Assembly (NCBI RefSeq): GCF_022288725.1
Contig: NZ_JAKNTA010000005.1
Location: 471,658-535,657, forward strand
Origin: Kitasatospora sp. A2-31
GTDB taxonomy: Bacteria > Actinomycetota > Actinomycetes > Streptomycetales > Streptomycetaceae
Reading direction: 5' to 3'
DNA length: 64,000 bases
This document shows positions 1 to 8,041 of this stretch, in pieces. The position numbers and the translations under genes were made by a program. Position 1 is the stretch's first letter. The number at the start of each line of letters is the position of its first letter. The notes below the pieces were generated by a model, which worked only from the letters and a program-made list of their open reading frames with translations, was not told where the DNA came from and searched no databases.

Positions 1-99
1 CGGCGCCGGGCGGACGGCGTCCCCGGCCCGGGAAGGGCCGCGGGTGGGCCGCGGGTGGGCCTCGACTGTAACGGGCGGATCGGGTGGACGGCGCGTCGC

Positions 100-732
100 T
101 CAGAACCGGTGGACGGTGCAGGGAGAGTGCTCGAACGGCATCCTGGCACCCTTGACCGGGCGCAGTTCGGCCTTCCACCGGTTGTCGATCACCCCCCGCC
201 GCAGGGCGAACAGCTGGTTCGCCCGCTCCGCCAACCGGGCCCGGTACTGCGCGACGACGTCCGCCGCGTTGACGGCCAACTCCCCGACGATCTCCTCCAG
301 GAGGCAGGTCGCGCAGCCCGGCCCGGGCCGGAGCCGGCAGCGCGGGATGCCGGCACTCTCCAGCCCCCAGAAGGTGAGGTACCCGTCCGGGCTCACGCCG
401 ACCAGGAACGCCTCGGGTCCGGTCTCCGCGCGGCAGGCGTCCAGCAGGCGTCGCCGCAGCACGACGGGATCGGTCGGGACGATCGGCTTCGCGACGATCC
501 ACAGCAGCAGGCGGCCGAGGTGGTACGCCGCCGCGAGGCCGAGCGTCGCCCAGCAGGCGGGCACCAGCCAGCCGGGGCCGGAGGAGTAGCCGACCGCCAG
601 GCCGAGCGCGGACCACCCGTACGCCGACACGGCGTCGCCCGGCGTCGTCCCGGGGCGGAGCCAGAGCCGCAGCACCGACCATGCCGCGAGGACCGGGATC
701 GCCACCGTGCCCGCGGTCGCCAGCGCGTCCAT
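100..732 (-). CDS. Orphan membrane-anchored protein, 210 aa
   Basis: Function not recognised. The N-terminal part holds hydrophobic stretches (about residues 8-25, 37-51 and 54-80) that look like membrane segments. The remaining ~130 residues are soluble and carry several cysteines, including a C-A-T-C pair at 140-143, and a motif VGVSPDGYLTFW near 111-122. The ATG at 732 is chosen because a purine-rich ribosome site (GAGAGGGGG) lies a few bases upstream; a longer in-frame extension to 918 is GC-driven and lacks such a site. It stands alone, 408 bases downstream of the MerR gene in the same direction, separated from it by the 17-bp repeat array. The first 99 bases of the window hold nothing recognisable. 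Confidence 0.6.
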   Translation of the reverse strand: MDALATAGTVAIPVLAAWSVLRLWLRPGTTPGDAVSAYGWSALGLAVGYSSGPGWLVPACWATLGLAAAYHLGRLLLWIVAKPIVPTDPVVLRRRLLDACRAETGPEAFLVGVSPDGYLTFWGLESAGIPRCRLRPGPGCATCLLEEIVGELAVNAADVVAQYRARLAERANQLFALRRGVIDNRWKAELRPVKGARMPFEHSPCTVHRF

Positions 733-941
733 GTCCCGCCCCCTCTCGCTGGTCCCTACTACCTTCTTCCACAAGGCAGTTGGTGGTGAACCAGGAGCGT
801 GCTGCGGATGCCGTCGGCCCCCTCGGGGCACCAGGGGCGAGCGCTCGGCCGGCCGGGCTCCTCCTGGGCGGATCCGGTCGAGGACCGGGCCCGCGCCGGT
901 GGAGCCGATGCCGAGCATCCGCCACGGCGGGGCGTGCTACG

Positions 942-1145
942 CCTCGGTGCCCGTCACTCCTCGGTGCCCGTCACTCCTCGGCGCCCGTCATGCCTCGGTG
1001 CCCGTCACTCCTCGGCGCCCGTCACTCCTCGGCGCCCGTCATGCCTCGGTGCCCGTCACTCCTCGGTGCCCGTCACTCCTCGGCGCCCGTCATGCCTCGG
1101 TGCCCGTCACTCCTCGGCGCCCGTCATGCCTCGGTGCCCGTCACG
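942..1145. repeat. 12-copy 17-bp tandem repeat array
   Basis: Twelve perfectly phased 17-bp units, consensus CCTCGGYGCCCGTCAYK, run without spacers. Three unit variants occur in the order a-a-b-a-c-b-a-a-b-a-b-a', which gives a partial 51-bp higher-order period. Because 17 is not a multiple of three, all three frames read as long repetitive open frames, which are artefacts. The last unit contains the stop codon of the MerR gene on the minus strand, so the array appears to have grown from that gene's 3' end. The gap 733-1140 between genes holds only this array and GC-rich sequence. Confidence 0.97.
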
Positions 1146-1959
1146 CCTCGCGGCCGGTGCCGCTCCCCGCGTCGGCCTCGTCGCGCTGCTCGAGGCGTTG
1201 CCGCAGCAGTTCCTCGTACTCGGCGTGTACCCGGCGGTCCATGGCCAGCGCGAACTGGGCGTCGGTGACGGTCCGGGCCAGCGGGCGCACCCGCAGCACC
1301 TGTTCGGTCAGCCGGGCGGCCTCGCCGGGCGGAAGCGGGGTGTCGGCCGCGAGGGCGCCCAGGAGGTGTTCCCGGGCGAGGGCGGTGAAGACCTCGGCGA
1401 TCGCGTCCACGTGCTCGCGCGTCCGCCGGCTGGCCTCCAGCACCGCCGAGAGCGGCACACCCTCGGCGACGAGGTCCGTGGTCGCGTCCAGCAGCCGGCG
1501 GCTGACGTGGGTGATCCCGTCCTCGTCGACGGTGATGAAGCCCTGGGCGATGGACTCGGCGGTGTTCTCCTCGGTGAGCTGGTCCCCGAAGGTGGCCTTC
1601 AGCTCGTCCCAGTCCAGCCGGACCGCGGTCTCGTCGGACCAGGGGGCGACGATCGCCGCCTCCAGCCCGATCAGCTCGGCGACGTCCCGGCCGCTCTCGC
1701 CGGCGCCGATCAGCTCCGCGATCCCGCCCAGGGTGTGGCCGCGCTCCAGGAGTTCGGCGATCACCCGGAGCCGGGCGAGGTGGGCCTCGCCGTACCAGGC
1801 GATCCGGCCCTCCTTGCGCGGGGGCTGGAGCAGCTTGCGCTCGCGGTAGAAGCGCAGCGTGCGGGTGGTGATGCCGGCCGCCTCGGCCAGCTCCTCCACC
1901 CGGTACTCGCGCTGCTTGTCGTCCGCCGCCGCTCTGACCTTGTCCACGGCGCTCAGCAT
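1141..1959 (-). CDS. MerR-family transcriptional regulator
   Basis: 272-residue regulator. Residues ~18-85 form a MerR winged-helix DNA-binding domain (YRVEELAEAAGITTRTLRFY followed by a wing with RIAWYGEAHLARL). The C-terminal ~185 residues are a helical sensor domain without the clustered cysteines of metal-sensing MerR proteins, so an organic effector is more likely. The ATG at 1959 gives the usual short N-terminus before the helix-turn-helix; the open frame continues to 2475 only because of GC bias. It is divergent from the monooxygenase operon starting at 2138, so the 178-base gap probably contains its operator and it probably controls that operon. Its stop codon lies inside the tandem repeat array. 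Confidence 0.9.
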   Translation of the reverse strand: MLSAVDKVRAAADDKQREYRVEELAEAAGITTRTLRFYRERKLLQPPRKEGRIAWYGEAHLARLRVIAELLERGHTLGGIAELIGAGESGRDVAELIGLEAAIVAPWSDETAVRLDWDELKATFGDQLTEENTAESIAQGFITVDEDGITHVSRRLLDATTDLVAEGVPLSAVLEASRRTREHVDAIAEVFTALAREHLLGALAADTPLPPGEAARLTEQVLRVRPLARTVTDAQFALAMDRRVHAEYEELLRQRLEQRDEADAGSGTGREA

Positions 1960-2137
1960 AGGACCGCCGATCGTGGAAGTGCGGCGGCCGGGCTTCTTCC
2001 ATCGACTGTCAGCAAGGGCTAACCTGCCCATCGTGCCAGTGATTGCTGGCATGGTTCTCGCGGCACGCCACGGCACCATGGAGGCGGCGCGTCGCGGCAG
2101 TGCGCACCTCAGGCCCCCACCCTCAGGAGGACGCCGC

Positions 2138-3847
2138 ATGGCATCCAGCACCAAGCGCCCGCGCCCCGGCTCGTCCGGCCAGGACTCCGGCGCTGCCGAC
2201 GCCACGCCGGAGGCGGCCGCGACCGCCGCACCGGACGCCGCCTCCGGACCGGAGGCGAGCGCCGCGCCGGAGGCGGCCGCCGCCGCGACCGTCCCGGCAG
2301 CCCGGCCGGCCGGGCCCGCAGCGGCGGTCCCGGCGCCCGTCCGGCACGTCCGGGTCGCGGTGATCGGCTCCGGATTCGGCGGGATCGGCGCCGGCGTCCG
2401 GCTCCGCCGCGCCGGGATCACCGACTTCGTCATCCTGGAGCGCGCCGACTCGGTCGGCGGCACCTGGCGCGACAACAGCTACCCCGGCTGCGCCTGCGAC
2501 GTGCCCTCCCACCTCTACTCCTTCTCCTTCGCCCCCAATCCGGACTGGCCGCGCAGCTTCTCCGGCCAGCCGGACATCCGGGCCTACCTGGAGAAGGTCA
2601 CCGACGTCTTCGGCATCCGCCCGCACCTGCGCTTCAACGCCGAAGTCACCGAGGCTCGCTGGGAGGCGGACCAGGCCTGCTGGCGGATCACCACCACGGC
2701 CGGCGAGTGGACCGCCGACGCCGTCGTCTCCGCCGCCGGGCCGCTGGCCGATCCGCAGATCCCCGACCTGCCGGGCCTGGACGCCTTCCCCGGAAAGGTG
2801 TTCCACTCCTCCCGCTGGGACCACGACTACGAGCTCGCCGGCAAGCGGGTCGCGATGGTCGGCACCGGCGCGTCCGCCGCCCAGATCGTCCCGTCCATCC
2901 AGCCGCTGGTGGGCCGGCTGACGGTCTTCCAGCGCACGCCCGCCTGGGTGCTGCCGCGCCGTGACCGCGCGATCAGCGAGATCGAGAAGTGGCTGCACGG
3001 CCGCCTTCCCGTGACCGCCAAGATCCGCCGAGGCACCCTCTTCGCCCTTCGCGAGCTCCAGGTGGACGCCTTCGTCCGCCGGCCCGGCCTGCTCAAGGTC
3101 GTCCAGCAGCTCGCCGAACGCCACCTCGCCCAGGCTGTCGCCGACCCCGCGCTGCGCGCCAGGCTCACCCCGGACTACCGGATCGGCTGCAAGCGCATCC
3201 TGCTCAGCAACACCTACTACCCGGCGCTCGCCGCCGCCAACACCGAGGTGGTCGCCTCCGGCCTGCGCGAGGTGCGCGGCTCGACCCTCGTCGCGGCGGA
3301 CGGCAGCGAGCACGAGGTGGACGCGATCGTCTTCGGCACCGGCTTCCACGTCACCGACATGCCCATCGGTGAGCGGGTGTTCGGCGTCGACGGCACGAGC
3401 CTGGCGGAGGAGTGGAAGGACGGCATGGAGGCGCTGCGCGGCTCCACCGTGCGTGGCTTCCCGAACCTCTTCTTCGTGATCGGCCCCAACACCGGCCTCG
3501 GGAACAGCTCGATGATCCTGATGATCGAGTCCCAGCTGAACTACATGATCGACGCGTTGACCACCCTGGGCTCGATCGGCGCCACCGCGATGCAGCCGAC
3601 CGAGCGGGCCCAGCGGCACTGGAACCTCGAACTCCAGCACCGGATGGACCGCACCGTCTGGACCACCGGCGGCTGCCGCAGCTGGTACCTGGACCCCAAC
3701 GGCAGGAACACCGTGCTCTGGCCCGGCTCCACGACGGCGTTCCGCCGGGCCACCCGGAAGGTCGACCTCGCCGAGTACGAGCTGATCATGCGCGCCGCCC
3801 CCGCGGCGCCGGGCTCGGCCGCCGCGGCCGAGGGGGCCCTGGTATGA
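2138..3847 (+). CDS. Flavin-containing Baeyer-Villiger-type monooxygenase
   Basis: 569-residue FAD/NADPH-dependent monooxygenase. After an Ala/Pro-rich disordered N-terminus (~65 residues) come the FAD-binding GSGFGG motif (77-82), the GGTWRDNSYPGCACD segment typical of BVMOs, the family fingerprint F-P-G-x-x-x-H-x-x-x-W-D (~216-227), and the second Rossmann motif GTGASA. It should insert oxygen into a ketone or oxidise a related lipophilic substrate. Start: ATG at 2138 with AGGAGG at 2125-2130. The stop overlaps the next ATG (ATGA), so it is translationally coupled to the hydrolase. The trio monooxygenase/hydrolase/SDR resembles mycobacterial mymA-lipR-sadH; the true substrate is unknown. 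Confidence 0.92.
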   Translation: MASSTKRPRPGSSGQDSGAADATPEAAATAAPDAASGPEASAAPEAAAAATVPAARPAGPAAAVPAPVRHVRVAVIGSGFGGIGAGVRLRRAGITDFVILERADSVGGTWRDNSYPGCACDVPSHLYSFSFAPNPDWPRSFSGQPDIRAYLEKVTDVFGIRPHLRFNAEVTEARWEADQACWRITTTAGEWTADAVVSAAGPLADPQIPDLPGLDAFPGKVFHSSRWDHDYELAGKRVAMVGTGASAAQIVPSIQPLVGRLTVFQRTPAWVLPRRDRAISEIEKWLHGRLPVTAKIRRGTLFALRELQVDAFVRRPGLLKVVQQLAERHLAQAVADPALRARLTPDYRIGCKRILLSNTYYPALAAANTEVVASGLREVRGSTLVAADGSEHEVDAIVFGTGFHVTDMPIGERVFGVDGTSLAEEWKDGMEALRGSTVRGFPNLFFVIGPNTGLGNSSMILMIESQLNYMIDALTTLGSIGATAMQPTERAQRHWNLELQHRMDRTVWTTGGCRSWYLDPNGRNTVLWPGSTTAFRRATRKVDLAEYELIMRAAPAAPGSAAAAEGALV

Positions 3848-4902
3848 GGCCCGCGATCCCCGCCGACTACGAACCGCTCAGCCCCGTCGAGCAGGTGGAC
3901 GTCCGCTCGGCCGACGGCATCCGGCTCCACGTGGAGGTGCACGGGCAACCCGGCGCCCCGACCGTCGTCCTCGCCCACGGCTGGACCTGCTCCACCGTCT
4001 TCTGGGCGCCGGTGATCCGCCGACTCGCCGACCGCTACCGGGTGGTGGCGTACGACCAGCGCGGGCACGGCCGCAGCGATATCCCGCCCAGCCCGGTCCG
4101 CTACTCCACCCGCGCGCTGGCCGAGGACCTCTCCGCCGTGCTCACACGGACCGTAGCGGCCGGCGAGCGCGCCCTCCTCGTCGGGCACAGCATGGGCGGC
4201 ATGACCATCATGGCCGCCGGCGGCCGCCCCGAGGTCGCCGAGCGGACCGCCGCCGCCGTGCTCGTCTCGACCGGCTCGTCCGACCTGATCGCCGAACTCC
4301 GCGTACTGCCGGGCGTGGTGCGCTCCCCTGCGCTGCGACGGTTCCTCCACCGCCGGGTCCTGCGCTCCCGGCTGCCGCTCGGTCCGGTCGGGCCGGCCAG
4401 CCGGTCCGTGCTCAGGTACGCCACCATGGGCGCGAGTTCGCCCGAGGGCCCGGTCGAGGCGGCAGCACGCATCGTGCACGCCTGCCCCACCGGGGTCCGG
4501 GCCGCGTGGGCCGGCGTGCTGGGGGAGCTCGACGTCCGGCCGGGGCTGGCCCGGCTCACCGCGCCGACCGCCGTCGTGGTCGGCACCGACGACCGGCTCA
4601 CCCCGCCGGTGCACGCCCACCGGATGGTGGCGGCGCTGGCCGACCCGCAGGGGCTGCTCCTGCTCCCCGGGGTCGGGCACATGGCCCCGATGGAACGGCC
4701 CGCCGAGGTGGCCGCCGAGATCCACCGGATGGCTGCCGCCCACCTCCGCGCGGCCGGGCCCGCCGCCCTCGGGCCCGCTGCCGCCGAGACCGCCGTCCCG
4801 ACCGGGTCCGCCCCGACCGTGCCGTCCGTCCCGACCGGGTCCGTCCCGACCGTGCCCGGCCCCGCCCCGTCAGCCGCCCCCGAAAGGTCCGTGCCCGCAT
4901 GA
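3844..4902 (+). CDS. Alpha/beta hydrolase, coupled to the monooxygenase
   Basis: 352-residue alpha/beta hydrolase. Visible features are the oxyanion HGW region, the nucleophile elbow GHSMGG (~120), an acid in VVGTDDRLTPP and the catalytic His in GVGHMAP. A plausible role is hydrolysis of the ester made by the preceding monooxygenase. Residues ~310-350 form a Pro/Thr/Val-rich tail that contains two copies of a 33-bp DNA repeat (from 4795 and 4828); the tail is not part of the fold. ATG at 3844 overlaps the upstream stop, and its own stop overlaps the next start, so the three genes form one coupled operon. No signal peptide is visible, so it is cytoplasmic. Confidence 0.9.
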   Translation: MRPAIPADYEPLSPVEQVDVRSADGIRLHVEVHGQPGAPTVVLAHGWTCSTVFWAPVIRRLADRYRVVAYDQRGHGRSDIPPSPVRYSTRALAEDLSAVLTRTVAAGERALLVGHSMGGMTIMAAGGRPEVAERTAAAVLVSTGSSDLIAELRVLPGVVRSPALRRFLHRRVLRSRLPLGPVGPASRSVLRYATMGASSPEGPVEAAARIVHACPTGVRAAWAGVLGELDVRPGLARLTAPTAVVVGTDDRLTPPVHAHRMVAALADPQGLLLLPGVGHMAPMERPAEVAAEIHRMAAAHLRAAGPAALGPAAAETAVPTGSAPTVPSVPTGSVPTVPGPAPSAAPERSVPA

Positions 4903-5792
4903 ACGCCATTCCGCCCCTGTCCGCACAGGTCGTCGTCGTCACGGGTGCCGCGCGCGGTGTCGGTGCCGAGCTCGCCCGCAAGCTCACCCTGCGCGGCGCG
5001 AAGGTGGCGCTGGTCGGTCTGGAGCCGGCCGAGCTCAAGGCCGTCGCCGCGCTCTGCGGCCCGTCCGCCACCGCCTGGGAGGCCGACGTCACCGACGTCG
5101 ACGCCCTCACCGAGACCGCCCGGCTGATCAAGGAGCACTACGGCCGGATCGACGCCGTGGTGGCCAACGCGGGCATCGCCATCGGCGGCCCGCTGCTCGA
5201 CAGCGACCACCGGGCGTTCAGCCGGGTGATCGAGGTGAACCTGCTCGGCAGCGTCGCCACCGCCCGGGCCTTCCTTCCGGCCCTCACCGAGAGCCGCGGC
5301 TACCTGCTGCAGATCGCCTCGCTCGCCGCGCTCACGCCGGCGCCGCTGATGAGCGCCTACTGTGCCAGCAAGGCGGGCGTGGAGGCCTTCGCTCACTCCG
5401 TCCGCGCCGAGGTCGCCTACCAGGGTGTGAAGGTCGGCGTCGCGTACCTGAGTTGGACCGACACCGACATGGTGCGCGGTGCCGACCAGGACACCGTCCT
5501 GAAGCAGATGCGCTCCCGGCTGCCCTGGCCCGCCAACAAGACCTACCCGCTCGGCCCCGCCGTGGACCGCCTGGTGGAGGGCATCGCCCGCCGTTCGGCC
5601 CACGTCTACGCCCAGGCCTGGCTGCGCGGCATGCAGCCTGTGCGTGCGCTGCTGCCGCTGGTGATCGCGGCCGTCGGATCCCGCGACGTCGCCAAGCTCG
5701 CACCGCAGTTGGCCGCCACCGCCGCCACCCGCCTGCGCCCGGTGGGCGCCGGGGGAGCGGCCGACACGGCCGCGCGCTCGACCGAGCACTGA
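4899..5792 (+). CDS. Short-chain dehydrogenase/reductase
   Basis: 297-residue classical SDR. It has the NAD(P)-binding TGAARGVG motif (~15-22), the structural NAG motif, and the catalytic Y-C-A-S-K pair with an upstream Ser. It probably interconverts an alcohol and a ketone or aldehyde. As third gene of the operon it may make the ketone used by the monooxygenase, like SadH in the mymA operon (inference). The start ATG at 4899 overlaps the hydrolase stop; GAAAGG lies at 4881-4886. A perfect inverted repeat follows the stop by 9 bases and ends the operon. Confidence 0.9.
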   Translation: MNAIPPLSAQVVVVTGAARGVGAELARKLTLRGAKVALVGLEPAELKAVAALCGPSATAWEADVTDVDALTETARLIKEHYGRIDAVVANAGIAIGGPLLDSDHRAFSRVIEVNLLGSVATARAFLPALTESRGYLLQIASLAALTPAPLMSAYCASKAGVEAFAHSVRAEVAYQGVKVGVAYLSWTDTDMVRGADQDTVLKQMRSRLPWPANKTYPLGPAVDRLVEGIARRSAHVYAQAWLRGMQPVRALLPLVIAAVGSRDVAKLAPQLAATAATRLRPVGAGGAADTAARSTEH

Positions 5793-5801
5793 TCCGGGCG
5801 G

Positions 5802-5835
5802 CGGTTCCGCCGGGTGGATCCACCCGGCGGAACCG
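5802..5835 (+). terminator. Perfect 34-bp palindrome, operon terminator
   Basis: A perfect dyad with centre GGATCC lies 10 bases after the SDR stop (5792). Arms read CGGTTCCGCCGGGTG and its complement. There is no U-tract, as is usual for streptomycete terminators. It separates the rightward operon from the leftward serine hydrolase operon, so it may serve both strands. Confidence 0.8.
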
Positions 5836-5846
5836 GCCGGTCATCC

Positions 5847-5886
5847 TGCCCTGTTGCCCTGTTGCCCTGTTGCCCTGTTGCCCTGT
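5847..5886. repeat. Five copies of TGCCCTGT
   Basis: Five head-to-tail 8-bp units lie between the palindrome and the 3' end of the serine hydrolase gene. They are intergenic, and the pattern is that of slippage. Confidence 0.9.
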
Positions 5887-5902
5887 CGCCGGCCGGCGGT
5901 CG

Positions 5903-7087
5903 TCAGGGCTGTGCGGAGGAGAGCCGCTTCAGCGCCTCGTAGCCGGCCTGGACGAACCGGCCGTCCAGGGCGGGACCGCAGTTGGCCAGGGCGGCGACGG
6001 CCGTGGCGGTCTGCGGGCAGAAGCCGACGAAGGCGGTGAAGCCGCGGGTGCCGCCGGAGTGGAAGAGGAGGTCACGGCCGCCGATCCGGCGGTGGTTCCA
6101 GATCAGACAGATCCGGTCCGCCGAGTGCGGCAGGCGTAGCCGGGGCCGCTGGACGTCGCGCAGGGCCGCCCCCAGCTCCCCGTCACCCGGGGCGAGATGG
6201 GCGCGGAGGTAGCGCAGCAGGTCCATACCGCCGGCACGGACGGCCCCGGCGCCCGGCAGGCCCGGGATGTGCCAGGGTGGCAGCGGGCGCTCGTGGCGGT
6301 GTCCGACCACGCGGTCGGGCGCGTCCGGGCGGCAGGTCGTGGTGCGCAGGCCCAGCGGTCGGCAGATGCGGTCGGCGAGGAGCGCCGGATAGTCGGTGGA
6401 CGCGGCCTCGGCGAGCAGCCGGCCGAGAAGACCGGCGCCGTAGTTGGAGTAGGCGAACCGACTACCGGGCCGGTGGTGCAACGTCGTTCGGGCCAGAGCG
6501 GCCTGCAACTGCTCGTCCCGGAAGGTCGCGTAGGGGTTGCTGAACCAGGCCGGCAGGGCGCTCTTCAGCAGGCCCGGCGGCAGGCGGGGAAGCCCGGACG
6601 TGTGGGTGGCCAGGTGCAGGAGCCGGATGGGCCCGCCCTGCCGGACGGCCGGTGCCCGCCAGTTCCGGGGCAGGTACGGCTCCACCGGGTCGGCCGGGGC
6701 GAGTTCGCCGCGCGCGGTCATCGAGGCCAGCAGCAGAGCGGTGAACGTCTTGGAGACGGAGCCGAGTTCGAAGACGCTGTCCGGCGTGCAGGGCGCACCC
6801 CCGTGCGACAGCCGGCCGCGGGAGTGGACGGCCTGCCGCTCGCCCCAGGCGACGGCCAGGGTGACGGCGGTGGCGAACGGGGCGGCCGCCGCGACCAGCC
6901 GCTCCGCATCCTGCTCTCCCAACCCGCCGTAGCCCAACCCGCCGTAGCCCAACCCGCCGTAGCCGGAGCCGCCTCCGTCTGGTCCGCCTGACCTGCCCGA
7001 CCCGGCTACGCCCAGGCGGAGTTCGAGCGAAACGACCGGCTCGCCGGCTGCGCCGGTGGCCCGGGGCTTCCCGGTCGGGCCGTCCAC
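5903..7087 (-). CDS. Cytoplasmic beta-lactamase-fold serine hydrolase/peptidase
   Basis: 394 residues, class C beta-lactamase / DD-peptidase fold (peptidase S12 type). The active-site S-V-S-K is at 110-113, Y-S-N at 213-215 and H-S-G-G near 341; the family HLATHTSGLP motif is near 158. No signal peptide or membrane anchor is present, unusual for a wall enzyme, so an intracellular peptide or ester substrate is likely. Residues 42-56 are three GYGGL repeats encoded by three perfect 15-bp units (6921-6965). The GTG at 7087 follows the upstream TAG directly with no clear ribosome site, suggesting coupling or a slightly later true start. It is the last gene of the four-gene leftward operon headed by a 63-residue peptide and could be its processing enzyme (inference). 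Confidence 0.85.
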   Translation of the reverse strand: MDGPTGKPRATGAAGEPVVSLELRLGVAGSGRSGGPDGGGSGYGGLGYGGLGYGGLGEQDAERLVAAAAPFATAVTLAVAWGERQAVHSRGRLSHGGAPCTPDSVFELGSVSKTFTALLLASMTARGELAPADPVEPYLPRNWRAPAVRQGGPIRLLHLATHTSGLPRLPPGLLKSALPAWFSNPYATFRDEQLQAALARTTLHHRPGSRFAYSNYGAGLLGRLLAEAASTDYPALLADRICRPLGLRTTTCRPDAPDRVVGHRHERPLPPWHIPGLPGAGAVRAGGMDLLRYLRAHLAPGDGELGAALRDVQRPRLRLPHSADRICLIWNHRRIGGRDLLFHSGGTRGFTAFVGFCPQTATAVAALANCGPALDGRFVQAGYEALKRLSSAQP

Positions 7088-8041
7088 CTAGGCCGCCACG
7101 GCGGTGGCGCCGGACGCGCCGCCCAGCGCGCGGGCCAGGGTGATCGCGGCGGCGACCACGGTGACCACGGCGGTGTGTCCGTGGTCCGTCAGCAGCTGTT
7201 CCGGCTCGCCGGCGACCGGGTCGGCGTCCCGCGGCACCATGCCGTCGGGCCGCTGTGCGGCGGCCAGCGCCCGCCAGCCGGGGACGCCGGCCTCGGTCTC
7301 GCCGATGCACGCGGCGACGATGAGCAGTTCGCCGACCAGGTCCCACTGGCCGATCTCCTGCCAGACGTCCAGCCAGACCGGCAACCAGTCGCGCAGGTAG
7401 TCGCGCATCGGGGCGGGCAGGCCGTCCGGCCGGGCGCCCCAGTCGGTGAGGTGGAACACGGTGTGGGTGACGTCGTAGGCGGTCAGCCAGTCGATCATCC
7501 AGGGCTCGGGCGTGGCCCCCAGCCAGGTGGCGGCGGCGAGGGCCGACCAGTCCGCCTGCTGCTCCAGGCCCACCACCCGGCGGGCGTTGGCGACGGCCAG
7601 CCGCCGGTTGGGCAACATCTCCATGGCCCGCACCGCGCGGAGCCGGGCCAGTGAGTCCAGCAGTTCCTCCAGGGCCCGGTGGCGGTAGTCGGCCCGGGCG
7701 AAGTGGACGTAGACCTCCAGCGGGTCGGTCATCAGCGGGTAGCGCAACTGCCGCTCGTAGAGCAGGTCGCCGCCCCGCAGCTGCTCCCAGGCGAGGTCGA
7801 GCGTCTCGCGGGCGATCCGGCTGTCCTCGGCGCCCACGACGCCCTCGCGCAGCAGCAGGCCGGTCGCCAACGCGGCCTCCCCGAGAGGCTTGTAGACGTT
7901 GTCGGGGTCGGCCAGGTCGATGGTCGCGTCCTCGGGGAAGCGGCCGAGCCCGCTGCGGTAGCAGGAGTGCAGCCAGCGCAGCGCACCCGAGGAGACCTCT
8001 TGGGCGCTGCGCAGGACGGTCGTGTCGGTGGTGCCGGTCAT
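7088..8041 (-). CDS. Orphan protein in peptide operon (DUF6895-like), 317 aa
   Basis: 317 residues, mostly helical by composition, with no signal peptide and no catalytic motif I can name. Conserved-looking segments are LRWLHSCYRSGLGRFPED near residues 21-38, a YVHFARADYRHRAL segment in the middle and TVFHLTDWG near residue 200; the Trp/His/Asp-rich blocks suggest a helical-repeat or alpha-toroid domain. It resembles what I remember of actinobacterial DUF6895 proteins, but I cannot verify that. ATG at 8041 overlaps the stop of the upstream gene by 4 bases, and its TAG abuts the GTG of the serine hydrolase, so the genes are coupled. Confidence 0.65.
   Translation of the reverse strand: MTGTTDTTVLRSAQEVSSGALRWLHSCYRSGLGRFPEDATIDLADPDNVYKPLGEAALATGLLLREGVVGAEDSRIARETLDLAWEQLRGGDLLYERQLRYPLMTDPLEVYVHFARADYRHRALEELLDSLARLRAVRAMEMLPNRRLAVANARRVVGLEQQADWSALAAATWLGATPEPWMIDWLTAYDVTHTVFHLTDWGARPDGLPAPMRDYLRDWLPVWLDVWQEIGQWDLVGELLIVAACIGETEAGVPGWRALAAAQRPDGMVPRDADPVAGEPEQLLTDHGHTAVVTVVAAAITLARALGGASGATAVAA

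Noticed and set aside
942..1145. CRISPR array
   Set aside because: Units are directly adjacent, 17 bp long, with no spacers and no cas genes nearby.
681..2022. Three long rightward open frames across the 17-bp repeats
   Set aside because: All three frames stay open because a 17-bp unit without a plus-strand stop rotates through the frames; the products are Arg/Pro/Ser repeats, and the region is antisense to the MerR gene.
2123..3640. Long leftward open frame opposite the monooxygenase
   Set aside because: Antisense GC-bias shadow: the plus strand carries clear FAD and BVMO motifs, a ribosome site and coupled neighbours.
5847..5886. Insertion-sequence end or attachment site
   Set aside because: Simple 8-bp slippage repeat; no transposase, integrase or tRNA gene anywhere near.
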